64,000 nt of DNA from Geobacter sp. AOG2 (GCF_019972295.1 NZ_BLJA01000001.1:900049-964048); one strand, 5' to 3'. Shown: positions 1-8,232, counted from the first letter of the stretch. The notes: generated by a model from the sequence alone, not told the origin. Made by a program: numbers and translations.

Positions 1-258
1 GACGCCGACGATGCGGGCCAGTTCCTTGGTCGAAACCTGCAGGTCGCCGTGCATCAGGATGACGAGCGGTTTCCTGGTTTCATCCTCCATGATCAGGGTC
101 TTGATCACGCAGTGCTCGTCAAGCCCCAACTCCCGGGCGGAGACGGCCGTGCCCCCTTTTTCCTCGTACGCATAGAGGTGGTCGGTGAATTCGACCTTTT
201 CGGCCCGCAATTGGCGGATGGCAGGGGTTATGGGTGTTTTTTCCTTTGCCATTTTCAT
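1..258 (-). CDS. YbaK/EbsC-type aminoacyl-tRNA deacylase, 5' part only (cut by window edge)
   Basis: The minus strand is open from an ATG at 258 (a second ATG is at 252) to base 1, giving the first 86 residues. The sequence starts MKMAKEKTPITPAIRQLRAE and includes the segments YAYEEKGGTAVSARELG and VIKTLIMED, which match the N-terminal half of the YbaK/EbsC family. These cytosolic proteins hydrolyse mischarged tRNA, typically Cys-tRNA(Pro). The C-terminal half lies beyond the window, so the specific subfamily (YbaK or ProX) cannot be decided. The gene lies 113 bp downstream of hypE on the same strand, and that gap is filled by a hairpin-forming repeat. Confidence 0.85.
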   Translation of the reverse strand, partial: MKMAKEKTPITPAIRQLRAEKVEFTDHLYAYEEKGGTAVSARELGLDEHCVIKTLIMEDETRKPLVILMHGDLQVSTKELARIVGV

Positions 259-270
259 AAACCTTGAATC

Positions 271-361
271 TGCCACAGAGACACGGAGACACAGAGAAAA
301 CCGGAAGAGTTTTGGTTTCTCGTCTGTCAGCCGTTCTCCGTGTCTCTGTGTCTCCGTGGCA
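271..361. repeat. CCACAGAGACAC-family inverted repeat, copy A
   Basis: The left arm (271-300, TGCCACAGAGACACGGAGAC then ACAGAGAAAA) is complementary to the right arm (331-361, ending TCTCCGTGGCA), so the RNA would fold into a long hairpin with a ~30-nt loop. Similar pairs occur at 30976-31099, 33723-33848 and 45067-45200. It lies between hypE and the deacylase gene. Confidence 0.85.
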
Positions 362-371
362 GGTGCTGAAT

Positions 372-1385
372 TTAGCAGATTCTGGGCAGTTGCTCCCCGG
401 CCAGCATCTCTACCGCCCTCGTGCCGCCCACGCTGGTTTCCATGCGGACGCGGCCCGCTTCTCCGTCGCCGACCTCCCCGATGATGGCGGCCTGGGCGCC
501 GAGGGGATGCCGCTTCATTGCCGCCACGACCCGTTCGGCGGCGTCGGGGGCGACAAAGGCCAGCAGCTTCCCTTCGTTGGCGACAAAGAGCGGGTCAAGG
601 CCAAGGATCGAGCAGACGCCGCGTACCGCCGGGTTCACAGGAATCAGCTCCTCGCGCAGGGTAATGGCCACGTTCGACTGCTGGGCGATCTCCTTGATGG
701 TGGTGGCGATGCCGCCGCGGGTCGGGTCGCGGAGCACATGCAGTTGATCTCCGGCCTCGGCGATGATGGCGGCCACCAGGCTGTTGAGGGCGGCCGAATC
801 GCTACGGATGTCGGTCCCGACGCTCAGCCCTTCGCGGTCGGCCATAACGGCAATGCCGTGGTCGCCCACGGTGCCGTTGATGATGATCTTGTCGCCCGGC
901 CGGGCGTTGGCGCCGTGAATGGCGATGTCATGTTCCACTGCGCCGATGCCGGCGGTGGTAATGAATATTTTGTCCGCCTTGCCGCGGGGGACGACCTTGG
1001 TGTCTCCGGTCACGATCCGTACTCCGGCCTTGTCGGCGGCCTGGCGCATGTCGTCCAGCACGGTTTTCAGGTCTGCCCGGCTGAACCCCTCTTCGATGAT
1101 CAGGCCGACGCTCAGGTAGAGCGGTCGCGCGCCCATCATCGCCAGGTCGTTGACCGTGCCGTGGACCGCCAGGCTCCCGATGGTCCCGCCGGGGAAAAAG
1201 ATCGGATCGACCACGAAGGAGTCGGTGGTGTAGGCCAACTGCCCCGCAAACGGAGGCAGGAGCGCCGCGTCATTCTGCCCGGAAGGGGCGATGCCGCTCA
1301 GGGCCGGAATTATCAGTTCATCCAAAAGTTGGTGGGAAAGTCGGCCGCCACTGCCGTGGCCGAGAAGGATGAGGTCGTTGTTCAC
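372..1385 (-). CDS. hypE: [NiFe]-hydrogenase maturation protein HypE
   Basis: HypE dehydrates the carbamoyl group delivered by HypF to a thiocyanate on its own C-terminal cysteine, from which cyanide is passed to iron on the HypC-HypD complex. The protein ends with the diagnostic tail EQLPRIC, the final Cys being the acceptor. The N-terminus carries LLGHGSGGRLSHQLLDELI, and the AIR-synthase-type ATP-binding region includes TGDTKVVPRG and RDPTRGGIATT. I chose the GTG at 1385 (337 aa). An AGGAG lies upstream of it, and the frame upstream to 1430 encodes a non-conserved extension. The other hyp genes of the window are 16 kb away (17.8-22.6 kb), so the maturation set is split. Confidence 0.95.
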   Translation of the reverse strand: MNNDLILLGHGSGGRLSHQLLDELIIPALSGIAPSGQNDAALLPPFAGQLAYTTDSFVVDPIFFPGGTIGSLAVHGTVNDLAMMGARPLYLSVGLIIEEGFSRADLKTVLDDMRQAADKAGVRIVTGDTKVVPRGKADKIFITTAGIGAVEHDIAIHGANARPGDKIIINGTVGDHGIAVMADREGLSVGTDIRSDSAALNSLVAAIIAEAGDQLHVLRDPTRGGIATTIKEIAQQSNVAITLREELIPVNPAVRGVCSILGLDPLFVANEGKLLAFVAPDAAERVVAAMKRHPLGAQAAIIGEVGDGEAGRVRMETSVGGTRAVEMLAGEQLPRIC

Positions 1386-1504
1386 GGTGGGATTGGGTCT
1401 CCTGCGGATAATTTTTATGCACGATAGCACGAAAGCCCCCCATTGTCACGGCAGCTTTTTCTGTTCACTTTGCCCGGCGGTTCATGGTAAGAGTAGCTTT
1501 TAGT

Positions 1505-1549
1505 GTCCCGTGCGGTCAGTCGTGCGAGTACGGACTGACCGCACGGGAC
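1505..1549. repeat. Perfect 17-bp inverted repeat (hairpin)
   Basis: GTCCCGTGCGGTCAGTC at 1505-1521 is the exact reverse complement of 1533-1549, with an 11-nt loop. It lies between the divergent hypE and FabMG-like genes. The flanking string TTAGTGTCCCGTGCG recurs on the minus strand at 4436-4450 near plsY, so this is part of a dispersed repeat. There is no T-run, so it is not a classical terminator. Confidence 0.8.
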
Positions 1550-1600
1550 GCTGGTTTTGAAAAATACCGCCATGAAGCGGGCGAGCAGGTGGAGGATTGG

Positions 1601-2929
1601 ATGACTGATTACAGACCGCTGGAAAAATTGCCGGATACGGCGGGATACAAGAAGGGCGATGTGCTGGTGCTGGTTGGGGAACTTTTCGGCCGCGGGTATG
1701 CCAACGGTCTGGTGGAGGAGGCCCGGCGCATCGGTATGGATGTGATCGGCACCACCGTGGGGCGGCGCGACAGCGACGGCGCCCTGCGGCCGTTGACCGC
1801 CGAGGAGTTGGCGGACGCCGAAGCGCTCTTGGGCGGGAGCATCATCAACGTGCCCCTTGAGGCGGGCTTCGATATGGAGCAGGTGGACGGGCAGCCGTCG
1901 GTGGCCGAGCAACTCAAGAAGGCCAAACCGGACGAGTGGGCCTCCATCGGTTTCAGCCCCGATTTCATCGATAAGGCCAGGGCCGCCGGAACGGCCCGTA
2001 TCCGCGCCGCGCTGGCGCAGGTGATGCAGCAGCTCGCCCCGCGCATTCCGGCCGGCGCCAATGTGCTTTTTGCCCATTCCATGGCCGGTGGCATCCCCCG
2101 GGCGCGGGTATTCATGCCGCTCCTCAACCGGGTGTTCAAGGGAACCGGCGACAAGTACCTCGCCTCGGAAGGCTTCTGGAACAGCGACCTGGGGCGTCTG
2201 TGCGACGCCAGCTTCAATGAGGTCACGGGCGATACCTTCCGTTACCTGATCGAGGAGTCGGCCACCCTGCGCGAGCGTCTCGGCGCGGCCGGCGGCCAGG
2301 TGCGTTACTCCGCTTACGGCTATCACGGCACCGCCGTGCTGGTGGGGGGCGAGTACCGCTGGCAGTCCTACACCCCCTATGTTCAGGGGTGGGCCAAGAT
2401 GCGCCTCGAAGACATCGCCGCCGAGGCTACCGCGAACGGTGTTGTCGCCACGGTCTTCAATTGCCCCGAGATCCAGACCAACTCCAGCGCCCTCTTTCTG
2501 GGGGTGGAGATCTCCCTCTACCCGCTGTTGACCGCCATCCGGAACGTGGGGGGGGAACAGGCCGCCGCACCGCTCTACGAGCGTTGCCAGGCGATGCTCA
2601 AGGAGGGTGAGACGGTCGGGCATCTGCTGGAGCGGGCCGACGTCTACCTGGCATCGCCGCTTTTGGGCGAAATCCTGGACCTGGCCACCTGGCCGCAACA
2701 CAGCACTCGGGAACAGATGGAACTGATGTTGGCCAGTTCCGCCGAATTGATGGGCATGCACGCCGACCAGAAGCAGTTGATCTGCGCGGAACTCTCGCGC
2801 ATCGTGTTCCTGTCCACCGGCCGGTTGATGGTGCATGCATCCTGGAGCCCCGGGGCTGCGACCCTGTGGCTGAACCATGACATCATTGCACGACTTTTGG
2901 CCGATGAGTTGGGGGCGGGGATCATCTGA
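1601..2929 (+). CDS. FabMG-like enoyl-ACP reductase family protein (putative)
   Basis: This 442-residue protein starts at ATG 1601 behind GGAGG; in-frame upstream sequence is only the 1505-1549 repeat. The N-terminus has a Rossmann-like stretch, VLVLVGELFGRGYANGLVEE, followed by IGTTVGRRDSDG. Around residues 265-290 the string PYVQGWAKMRLEDIA resembles the Tyr-(N)-Lys active-site helix of FabI-type enoyl-ACP reductases (YNVMGLAKASLEA). From memory, this family is named FabMG-like in recent annotations; I could not check that. If right, it would catalyse the last reduction of fatty-acid elongation. It lies upstream of bamD and plsY, so an envelope or lipid role fits. Other oxidoreductase roles remain possible. 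Confidence 0.6.
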   Translation: MTDYRPLEKLPDTAGYKKGDVLVLVGELFGRGYANGLVEEARRIGMDVIGTTVGRRDSDGALRPLTAEELADAEALLGGSIINVPLEAGFDMEQVDGQPSVAEQLKKAKPDEWASIGFSPDFIDKARAAGTARIRAALAQVMQQLAPRIPAGANVLFAHSMAGGIPRARVFMPLLNRVFKGTGDKYLASEGFWNSDLGRLCDASFNEVTGDTFRYLIEESATLRERLGAAGGQVRYSAYGYHGTAVLVGGEYRWQSYTPYVQGWAKMRLEDIAAEATANGVVATVFNCPEIQTNSSALFLGVEISLYPLLTAIRNVGGEQAAAPLYERCQAMLKEGETVGHLLERADVYLASPLLGEILDLATWPQHSTREQMELMLASSAELMGMHADQKQLICAELSRIVFLSTGRLMVHASWSPGAATLWLNHDIIARLLADELGAGII

Positions 2930-3000
2930 TCTCGGGACGCCACGGAACCGCCACATTTTGTTGAAACGAACGCCGACACCATGGCGTTACGAGGAAAACC

Positions 3001-3738
3001 ATGAAGAATTCCCCTAGTATCATCGTGATCTGCGTCATGTTCGCCTCCCTGCTGCAGGGGTGTGCGACGCCGCCGGTGAGCAAACTGCCCGACGATCTGT
3101 ACCGGGATGGCGAACGGTCCTTTCAGAAGGGCCGGTATGATGATGCCGTCGCAAACTGGAAAAAGGTCAAGGAGAGTTACAAGTCGCCGGAACTGTCCGC
3201 CAAGGCGGAGATCGGGATCGCCGATGCCTATTACCTCAACAAGGACTACATCGAGGCCGCTGCCGCCTACGAGGATTTTCGCAAGCTTCATCCCCGGCAT
3301 GAACAGGCCGATTACGCCCTTTACCGGCAGGGTCTGAGTTATTTCAGGCAGATCAACGGCATCGACACGGACCAGACGCCGGTCAAGAACGCTCTGGCGA
3401 TCTTTGAGTCGTACCTGAAACTATATCCCTCTGGTGCATATATCCAGGAGGCCCAGGAGAAAATCCGCAACTGCCGGGAAAAACAGCTCCAGTACGAGAT
3501 CTACGTCGGCCACTTTTACCTGAAAACCGGCAAATATTCGGCTGCCGCCGCCCGTTTTGAAGAGGCGCTCAAGACGTTTCCGGGTCTTCGACATGATGAC
3601 GAGTTGTTGTACTACCTCGGGGTGACCTACCGTGAGGCGGACCAGAAGGAGAAGAGCCGTGAGACGTTTGACAGGCTGGTGCGCGAGTTTCCCGACAGCG
3701 CCTATGCAGCCGAAGCCCGGAAGGCCGCGGGCAAGTAA
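3001..3738 (+). CDS. bamD: Outer-membrane assembly lipoprotein BamD
   Basis: BamD is a periplasmic TPR lipoprotein of the BAM complex that inserts beta-barrel proteins into the outer membrane. The 245-aa product begins with a lipoprotein signal peptide ending in the lipobox LLQGC (Cys21), then DLYRDGERSFQKGRYDDAV, which is the usual first TPR of BamD. Further TPRs run through the whole chain, including SYLKLYPSGAYIQEAQEKI and HFYLKTGKYSAAAARFEEAL. The length is typical. ATG 3001 follows GAGGAAAACC. It lies 71 bp downstream of the FabMG-like gene and 26 bp upstream of plsY, suggesting one transcription unit. A generic YfgL/YfiO-type TPR lipoprotein is the only serious alternative. Confidence 0.88.
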   Translation: MKNSPSIIVICVMFASLLQGCATPPVSKLPDDLYRDGERSFQKGRYDDAVANWKKVKESYKSPELSAKAEIGIADAYYLNKDYIEAAAAYEDFRKLHPRHEQADYALYRQGLSYFRQINGIDTDQTPVKNALAIFESYLKLYPSGAYIQEAQEKIRNCREKQLQYEIYVGHFYLKTGKYSAAAARFEEALKTFPGLRHDDELLYYLGVTYREADQKEKSRETFDRLVREFPDSAYAAEARKAAGK

Positions 3739-3764
3739 TTCCAGGGCGTGACGGGATCGTGGCT

Positions 3765-4364
3765 ATGATGGCATCACCGGAGATCATACTGGCCGTCGCC
3801 TGCGGGGCGGCCTACCTGCTGGGGTCAATCCCTACGGGACTCCTTTTGGGCAAGCTCTACGGCATCGATGTGCGGCAGGAGGGCAGCGGCAATATCGGCG
3901 CCACCAATCTGTACCGTACCGTTGGGCGCAAGGTCGGGGTGCTTACCCTGATCGGCGACTGTCTCAAGGGGCTCGCGCCGGTGCTGGTTGCCCATTATTT
4001 TGCCCCGGCAACGGATCTGGCGGCCTGGGTTGGGCTGGCGGCCTTCTGCGGTCATGTGTTTTCGGTGTTCCTGCGGTTTAAAGGGGGCAAGGGGGTCGCG
4101 ACCGCACTGGGGGTCTTCCTGGCGCTGTCGCCCTTGGCCGTGGCAATCGCTCTGGCGGTCTTTCTGGTCCTGGTCTTGAAGTGGCGCTACGTTTCCCTCG
4201 GCTCCGTGGCTGCGGCGGCGGTCATGCCGCTCGCCGTGTACGTGCTGCACGGCAGCCGTGCGATGCTGGTGGTGACGGCGCTTGTCGCGGTAATCGTGAT
4301 CATGCGGCATCGCGCGAATATCAGGCGGCTGGTGGACGGGACGGAGAACAAGTTCAAGGCGTAG
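3765..4364 (+). CDS. plsY: Acyl-phosphate:glycerol-3-phosphate acyltransferase PlsY
   Basis: PlsY is an inner-membrane enzyme that transfers an acyl group from acyl-phosphate to glycerol 3-phosphate, the first step of phospholipid synthesis. The roughly 200-residue, strongly hydrophobic chain has the three PlsY signatures: GSIPTGLLLGKLYG near the N-terminus, GSGNIGATNLYR in the first loop and FKGGKGVATALG in the second. Start choice is uncertain between GTG 3759, ATG 3765 and ATG 3768, because the ribosome-binding site is weak. It closes the plus-strand group FabMG-like, bamD, plsY and converges on ubiE, with a MITE-like repeat between them. Confidence 0.95.
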   Translation: MMASPEIILAVACGAAYLLGSIPTGLLLGKLYGIDVRQEGSGNIGATNLYRTVGRKVGVLTLIGDCLKGLAPVLVAHYFAPATDLAAWVGLAAFCGHVFSVFLRFKGGKGVATALGVFLALSPLAVAIALAVFLVLVLKWRYVSLGSVAAAAVMPLAVYVLHGSRAMLVVTALVAVIVIMRHRANIRRLVDGTENKFKA

Positions 4365-4469
4365 ATATGGCCCTGTGCGGTTGGACACACCTTGGCATCA
4401 GCCAAAATAGCGGGGGAACTGTTTTCCACGACTAGTCGCACGGGACACTAAGGGGCTGTTGAAAGATTC

Positions 4470-4590
4470 AGGTTGTTCAAAAATAGTCAGATCGTCGCAC
4501 CCGCAGATAGCCCCGCGGAGGCGTAGCAGCGCTACGCCGCACAAAGGGGCTTTCGAGGACGGTGGCGAGATGGCTGTTTTTCAATAACCT
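4470..4590 (+). repeat. MITE-like repeat, copy 1 (121 bp)
   Basis: The ends are imperfect terminal inverted repeats: AGGTTGTTCAAAAATAGTCA on the left and the complement of CGAGATGGCTGTTTTTCAAT on the right. The centre contains the palindromic GGCGTAGCAGCGCTACGCC. An outer partial duplicate of the left end (GGCTGTTGAAAGATTC) precedes it. It sits between the convergent plsY and ubiE genes, 1 bp from the ubiE stop codon. Seven further copies occur in the window. Confidence 0.9.
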
Positions 4591-4591
4591 G

Positions 4592-5302
4592 CTATTCCTT
4601 TTCGCCGGCGTAGATGGTGGCGATGCCGAAGGTCAGCGGATGGATGTGGATGTTGCGGAAACCGGCGTCGGCGACCATCTGGGAAAATTCCTCGTGGGAG
4701 GGGAATTCCAGCACCGAATCCGGCAGGTACTTGTAGGCGTTGTATCGTGAAAAGAGGCCGCCGATAACCGGCAGAAGGCGCCGGAAATAGAAGTAGTAGA
4801 CCTGTTTGAAGAACTGCGAGCGCGGAGTGGAAAACTCCAGGATGATCATTCGGCCTCCGGGCCGCAACACCCGCCACATCTCCGCCAACCCCAGCCTTCT
4901 GTCCACCACGTTCCTGATCCCGAAGGCAATGGTAATCGAATCGAAGGTGTTGTCCGGAAAGGGGAGGTCCTCGCACGGCGCCACCCTGAAGTCGATCCGC
5001 CCGGCATAGGGGGAGGTCGCCACCTTGGCCTGACCCAGGTCTACCATCTCGCGACAGAAGTCGGCCCCGGTGATCTTCACCGACGCAGGGGTCGATCTGG
5101 CTATCTCCAACGCCACATCGCCGGTGCCGGTCGCTACGTCCAGGATCCGGGAACCCTCCCGGTACTTGATAAGCCGTACGGCTTTTTTACGCCAGCGCCG
5201 GTCTATGCCGAAGCTGAGCAGGCGGTTGAGAAAGTCGTAACGCGGAGCGATACTTCCAAACATCACCTGGATCTTCTCGCCCTTTTCGGAAAGTCTGAAC
5301 AT
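4592..5302 (-). CDS. ubiE: Demethylmenaquinone methyltransferase (MenG/UbiE)
   Basis: This is a cytosolic SAM-dependent methyltransferase that methylates demethylmenaquinone in the last step of menaquinone synthesis. The 236-aa protein has SIAPRYDFLNRLLSFGIDRR, typical of the UbiE N-terminus, the SAM motif ILDVATGTGDVALEIA, the motif FPDNTFDSITIAFGIRNV and the family segment GGRMIILEFSTP. The C-terminus GIATIYAGEKE is also family-like. Geobacteraceae use menaquinone, so the MenG role is more likely than a ubiquinone role. It is a single gene, with MITE copy 1 immediately downstream, and diverges from the gene at 5408. Confidence 0.95.
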   Translation of the reverse strand: MFRLSEKGEKIQVMFGSIAPRYDFLNRLLSFGIDRRWRKKAVRLIKYREGSRILDVATGTGDVALEIARSTPASVKITGADFCREMVDLGQAKVATSPYAGRIDFRVAPCEDLPFPDNTFDSITIAFGIRNVVDRRLGLAEMWRVLRPGGRMIILEFSTPRSQFFKQVYYFYFRRLLPVIGGLFSRYNAYKYLPDSVLEFPSHEEFSQMVADAGFRNIHIHPLTFGIATIYAGEKE

Positions 5303-5407
5303 AAGTTTTATACTACCTTTTACGATGATTTACTGCTATAAACTACTATTTTGCCTTGTAGCACACTTTCGGGGCATAAACCAGAAAAAACCAACGGAGT
5401 GTTGTAC

Positions 5408-6679
5408 GTGAAAAACGTTGTCGCCCTTGCAGGCCGCGCCGTCCTGGCCATCGTGACCTGTTGCTGTCTTGTCTCCTGCCGGAATGAACAGAAGCCCGCC
5501 ACCTCTTCCACCGTTTCCACGCCGGCCCCCCCGGCGCCATCCAAGCGCCAGCAACTGCTGAACACGGAGGTCCGGGCTATCTATATCACCTCCTGGACCG
5601 CCGGGATCAGCCGTTTTCAGACCCTGATCGATATGGTGTCCCATTCCAATCTGAATGCCGTGGTGATCGATATCAAGGACAGTACCGGCAAGGTCGGCTA
5701 CGACTCCAAGGTACCGCTGGTGGCCCAGACCGGGGCCTACGAGAAACGCATCCGCGACCTGGATGCCATCCTCAAACAGTGCCGCGATAAAAAGATCTAC
5801 ACCATTGCCCGCATCGCGGTTTTTCAGGACCCCAACCTGGCCAAGGCGCGCCCGGACCTGGCAGTGGGAGGCGGCGGCCGGAAGATCTGGAAGGATCGTA
5901 AGGGGCTGTCCTGGGTCGATCCGGCGTCGAAGGATGTCTGGGACTACAATCTGGCCATTGCCAGGGAGGCGGCCGCCAAGGGCTTTGACGAGGTACAGTT
6001 CGATTACGTCCGTTTCCCCACCGATGGGAAGCTGAAGACCATGACCTATCCGGTCTACAAACACGATGTGCCGAAGCATGAGATCATTCGCCGCTTTTTC
6101 CAGTACGTCGACCAGCAAATGAAATCCGTGGACGTGCTGACCTCGGCTGACATTTTCGGTCTCACGACCATGGTGGACGACGATATGAATATCGGCCAGC
6201 GCATCCAGGATGTGGCCGATTACGTGGATTTCGTCTGCCCCATGATCTACCCGTCCCATTATCCCCACGGGCATCTGGGATTGAAGAATCCGGCCGAGCA
6301 CCCCTACCGCGTTATCTACGACGCCTCTTTGCGGGGTATGAGGCGCCTTGAAGGGAAGCGGGCCAGGATGCGCCCCTGGCTGCAGGACTTCAAGCTGGGG
6401 GCGGTCTACGACAAGAAGATGATCGTTGAGCAGATTCAGGCCGCCCGCGACGCCAAGGTGTTCGGTTTCAGCATGTGGAACGCCCGCAACGTGTACACCG
6501 ACGCGGCCTATCAGGAAAAACTGCCGGAAGCGAACCCGGCCCCGCCCCTGAGGGCTCAGGTGTTGGAGGAGATCCGCAGGCATGAGGCTGCCCGGCTCGC
6601 CATGCAGAACCGCTCCACCGCAATCAGGCAGGAAAAGCCGTCCATCAACAGGCCTCGCAGAAAGGCAAGGGTGAGCTAA
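5408..6679 (+). CDS. Putative glycoside-hydrolase-like lipoprotein (DUF4015 family)
   Basis: GTG 5408 preceded by CGGAG gives a 423-aa protein with a lipoprotein signal ending in CCCLVSC, followed by an Ala/Pro/Ser-rich linker of about 30 residues. The rest fits the DUF4015/GH13-like TIM-barrel family: EVRAIYITSWTAG, LNAVVIDIKDSTGKVGYDS, KQCRDKKIYTIARIAVFQDP, LSWVDPASKDVWDYN and FDEVQFDYVRFPTDG. Members are secreted or membrane-anchored and thought to act on cell-surface glycans, but substrate and mechanism are unknown. It ends 1 bp before the CdaA-YbbR gene, so the two are probably co-transcribed. The last 30 residues are basic and low-complexity. Confidence 0.85.
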   Translation: MKNVVALAGRAVLAIVTCCCLVSCRNEQKPATSSTVSTPAPPAPSKRQQLLNTEVRAIYITSWTAGISRFQTLIDMVSHSNLNAVVIDIKDSTGKVGYDSKVPLVAQTGAYEKRIRDLDAILKQCRDKKIYTIARIAVFQDPNLAKARPDLAVGGGGRKIWKDRKGLSWVDPASKDVWDYNLAIAREAAAKGFDEVQFDYVRFPTDGKLKTMTYPVYKHDVPKHEIIRRFFQYVDQQMKSVDVLTSADIFGLTTMVDDDMNIGQRIQDVADYVDFVCPMIYPSHYPHGHLGLKNPAEHPYRVIYDASLRGMRRLEGKRARMRPWLQDFKLGAVYDKKMIVEQIQAARDAKVFGFSMWNARNVYTDAAYQEKLPEANPAPPLRAQVLEEIRRHEAARLAMQNRSTAIRQEKPSINRPRRKARVS

Positions 6680-6680
6680 C

Positions 6681-8102
6681 GTGCCCTCTTTTGTGAGGAT
6701 ACAGGATATCGCCGACATCCTGATCATGACCGTGCTGCTCTACCAGCTCTATTCGTGGTTCCGCCGGACGCGCGCCATGCAGGTTCTGCTGGGGTTGGGG
6801 GTGGTGACCGTCATCTACTTCGTCACCCGCTTTCTTGGTCTTTACATGACCAGCTGGATTTTGCAGGAACTGGGGACGGTACTCATCGTCCTGATCATTG
6901 TCGTGTTCCAGGCCGAGATCCGGCAGGCGCTGTACCGTTTCAGCCTCATGCGGCATTTTTTCGGCAGCCGCCGGGAACCACAGCAACTCAGCCGGTTTCA
7001 CGAGATCGTCGACACCCTGTTCCGCCTGGCGGAGACGAGAACCGGGGCTATTGTCGTTTTTCAGCGGAGCGAATCGCTGACGGACCTGATGTTGAACGGC
7101 GTGAGTCTGGATTGCGAAATTACCCCGCAGATGCTGGAGGCGATCTTTTACGACGGAGCGCCTCTCCATGACGGTGCCGCTCTGATCAGGGCCGGAAGAA
7201 TTGCCTTGGCATCGTGCCATCTCCCCTTGTCCCAGAACCCGGAACTGCCCCAGTTTTACGGCACCCGGCACCGGGCCGCCCTTGGTCTTTCGGAGCGTAC
7301 CGACGCTGTCGTGGCGGTTGTATCGGAAGAGCGCGGCGAGGTGTCGCTGGCAGTGGGGGGGGAGTTGCGCCGCCTTGCGTCCGCCGGTGAGCTTGTTGCG
7401 ATCCTTGAAGAGTTGATCTCACCGGAGAAGGATAAACCCCGAGTGACGTTGCGGCAGCGGCTCTTTTCCGATCTGCTGGCGAAAGCGGCAGTCCTGCTGA
7501 TTGTTACGGCATTTTGGGCGTTGATCACCTCCCGCCAGGGGGAGGTCACCACGGTCACGGCTCCTGTCAGGCTGCACGGCATACCGCAAGACCAGGTTCT
7601 GATGCGGAGTTATCCTGAAGAAGTCGACGTTCAGGTAAAATCTTTTTCCAGCCTGACGCCAACGCCGGCGAAGCTTGACATCGCTGCCGATATCGATCTT
7701 TCACAGGTGCGTGAGGGACAGACCGTCGTCAGAATCAGGAGTTCGGACTTCAAGCTCCCTTCCGGTATGGTTGCCGGCAGTGTCACTCCGTCGTCGATTC
7801 GCATCGTAACGGAGAAAAAGGTGCGTAAAACCGTGCCGGTCAGGGTCGTGTTGCGGGGAAGGTTGCCGCGGGGCCTGGCGGCGTACCGGGTGGTTGCGTC
7901 GCCCGATACGGTTGAGGTGGAGGGGCCGTCCAGCCAGATAGCGCGGCTCGAATCGGTAGCGACGGAAGAAGTCGATGCCGCCAAGCTTGTCAGGGGAAAG
8001 GAATATCGGAAAAGCCTGCTGCCGCCGTACAAAAACGTCACCATTCTGCGGGACGAGCCGTTGACCCTGGAACTCGCGCTCCGTCATCCGGTTCGTCAAT
8101 AA
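6681..8102 (+). CDS. cdaA: Diadenylate cyclase CdaA fused to a YbbR-type domain
   Basis: The protein makes cyclic di-AMP from two ATP at the inner membrane. Three transmembrane helices occupy about residues 10-77. The DAC domain follows (about 105-245) with the catalytic motifs DGAPLHDGA (D164-G165-A166) and GTRHRAA (R196-H197-R198). A fourth membrane helix (about 266-283) leads into a YbbR/CdaR-like extracytoplasmic part (about 288-470) containing at least two repeats. In Firmicutes cdaA and its regulator cdaR are separate adjacent genes; here both are in one 473-residue chain. The start is a GTG just after the preceding gene. The downstream gene is a peptidoglycan hydrolase, in line with the wall-homeostasis role known for c-di-AMP. 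Confidence 0.92.
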   Translation: MPSFVRIQDIADILIMTVLLYQLYSWFRRTRAMQVLLGLGVVTVIYFVTRFLGLYMTSWILQELGTVLIVLIIVVFQAEIRQALYRFSLMRHFFGSRREPQQLSRFHEIVDTLFRLAETRTGAIVVFQRSESLTDLMLNGVSLDCEITPQMLEAIFYDGAPLHDGAALIRAGRIALASCHLPLSQNPELPQFYGTRHRAALGLSERTDAVVAVVSEERGEVSLAVGGELRRLASAGELVAILEELISPEKDKPRVTLRQRLFSDLLAKAAVLLIVTAFWALITSRQGEVTTVTAPVRLHGIPQDQVLMRSYPEEVDVQVKSFSSLTPTPAKLDIAADIDLSQVREGQTVVRIRSSDFKLPSGMVAGSVTPSSIRIVTEKKVRKTVPVRVVLRGRLPRGLAAYRVVASPDTVEVEGPSSQIARLESVATEEVDAAKLVRGKEYRKSLLPPYKNVTILRDEPLTLELALRHPVRQ

Positions 8103-8160
8103 TGTTGACTGGTTGGAGCATTTGTTGCATGCCGGAAAGGGCGTATCGGGCACTAAGGGA

Positions 8161-8189
8161 TTGACAAACGGGGTCCGTTGTTATATAAA
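8161..8189 (+). promoter_or_regulatory. Sigma-70-type promoter for the LysM-NlpC/P60 gene
   Basis: TTGACA (8161-8166), a 17-bp spacer and TATAAA (8184-8189) are close to the sigma-70 consensus. The predicted start is about 35 bp upstream of ATG 8233, so the hydrolase can be transcribed independently of cdaA. The leader is too short for a ydaO-type c-di-AMP riboswitch. Confidence 0.8.
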
Positions 8190-8232
8190 GCCAAAACCGC
8201 CGTATTAAAACTAGAACAGAATAGGAGGGGAA

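Noticed and set aside
271-361. CRISPR array
   Set aside because: The CCACAGAG arms are inverted pairs, not direct repeats with regular spacers, and no cas gene is present.
264-1427. Long plus-strand open frame opposite hypE
   Set aside because: The minus strand encodes a full HypE with all motifs; the plus frame is a high-GC shadow.
1415-2956. 513-codon minus frame opposite the FabMG-like gene
   Set aside because: Shadow; no domain-like sequence, while the plus strand has a good start and coherent fold motifs.
4372-4441. Small frame after plsY
   Set aside because: It overlaps a dispersed-repeat fragment and lacks a start signal; it may be an old insertion-sequence end but nothing codes for a transposase.
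8103-8232. ydaO-type c-di-AMP riboswitch before the LysM-NlpC/P60 gene
   Set aside because: Expected from the neighbouring cyclase, but the promoter leaves a leader of only about 35 nt and no conserved ydaO core is seen.
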